Assembly (NCBI RefSeq): GCF_014648295.1
Contig: NZ_BMQV01000008.1
Coordinates: 62,001 to 126,000, forward strand
DNA from: Shewanella saliphila
GTDB taxonomy: Bacteria > Pseudomonadota > Gammaproteobacteria > Enterobacterales > Shewanellaceae
Reading direction: 5' to 3'
Length of the DNA stretch: 64,000 nucleotides
In this document: positions 63,947 through 64,000 of the stretch, piece by piece
Layout: each line of letters opens with the position of its first letter
Numbering within the stretch: position 1 is the stretch's first letter
Translations under genes and position numbers: made by a program
Notes under the pieces: model-generated
Seen by the model: only the letters and a program-made list of their open reading frames with translations
What the model was told of the DNA's origin: nothing
Database searches by the model: none

Positions 63947-63977
63947 GGGTTCAAATCCCTATCCCTCCGCCACATTC
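63947..63977 (+). repeat. att core, copy 3 (right end of island 2)
   Basis: Identical 31-bp core to copies 1 and 2, followed by AACGAGAAAGCCTCATCAG, which looks like the original downstream hairpin of tRNA-Ser. The window ends 23 bp later. Confidence 0.95.
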
Positions 63978-64000
63978 AACGAGAAAGCCTCATCAGAAAT

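Noticed and set aside
1..64000. CRISPR array or cas genes
   Set aside because: No regularly spaced 25-40 bp repeats with unique spacers and no Cas-like protein were seen; the repeats present are tandem, inverted or dispersed.

Overview
The window looks like chromosomal DNA of a gammaproteobacterium of the Shewanella type. This rests on remembered family content: Hcp/Hcr, a TonB-receptor and lipoprotein pair, TRAP-TAXI transport, small families DUF3012, DUF3087, DUF3157 and DUF5062, and dispersed GC-rich intergenic repeats. No search was possible, so genus-level placement is an inference.

Region 1 (1-12.7 kb) is ordinary housekeeping and transport: a LON-domain protein cut by the window edge, a patatin-like lipase, YhcH, Mn-dependent pyrophosphatase (ppaC), a three-gene TRAP-TAXI operon, a lipoprotein glycerophosphodiesterase, a DsbA-family protein, MtgA and a B12-binding-type radical SAM protein.

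Region 2 (12.7-23.4 kb) is an accessory zone. It has two integron-type attC sites (13514-13569 and 14961-15077) around orphan membrane-protein genes and a HEPN/Toprim gene. No integrase is visible, so it resembles a CALIN, a cluster of attC sites lacking an integrase. Two divergent copies of a dispersed repeat flank it. Further on are a cupin gene and a LysR regulator, a dCMP deaminase, a 193-bp tandem repeat, a complete YefM-YoeB toxin-antitoxin pair, and two more orphan membrane genes. Three orphan genes share a nearly identical 54-bp upstream block that looks like a promoter.

Region 3 (23.4-55.4 kb) is mostly core genome. A two-gene operon (large duplicated lipoprotein plus TonB-dependent receptor) and a PhoD alkaline phosphatase each carry 11-bp-phased Pho-box repeats, so both probably belong to the phosphate-starvation response. 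Others are a cation/proton antiporter, ArfB, AroQ, an rRNA methyltransferase-like enzyme, Ohr, an SDR/HxlR pair, a porin, PpiB, an M20 peptidase, Hcp-Hcr with an NsrR-like site, and Dcp. At 34.5-35.9 kb a DUF3859 gene is broken by a MITE-like insert, and its 3' end has been copied four times.

Region 4 (55.4-64 kb) is two genomic islands in tandem at tRNA-Ser(UGA). The 3' end of the tRNA is present three times (55481, 59636, 63947) as an identical 31-bp att core. Island 1 has a tyrosine recombinase and three cargo genes: a DUF6236-like protein, a HEPN-domain protein and an overlapping unknown protein. Island 2 has lost any integrase and holds an IS4-type transposase remnant, a zeta-toxin-like kinase followed by a 54-residue ORF, and an N-terminally truncated Rhs protein. 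The Rhs tip carries an HExxH motif and its gene overlaps a probable immunity gene by 4 nt. Island cargo is therefore toxin- and defence-like throughout. The best candidates for something undescribed are the three-gene cargo of island 1, the Rhs HExxH toxin/immunity pair and the zeta-toxin/small-ORF pair.
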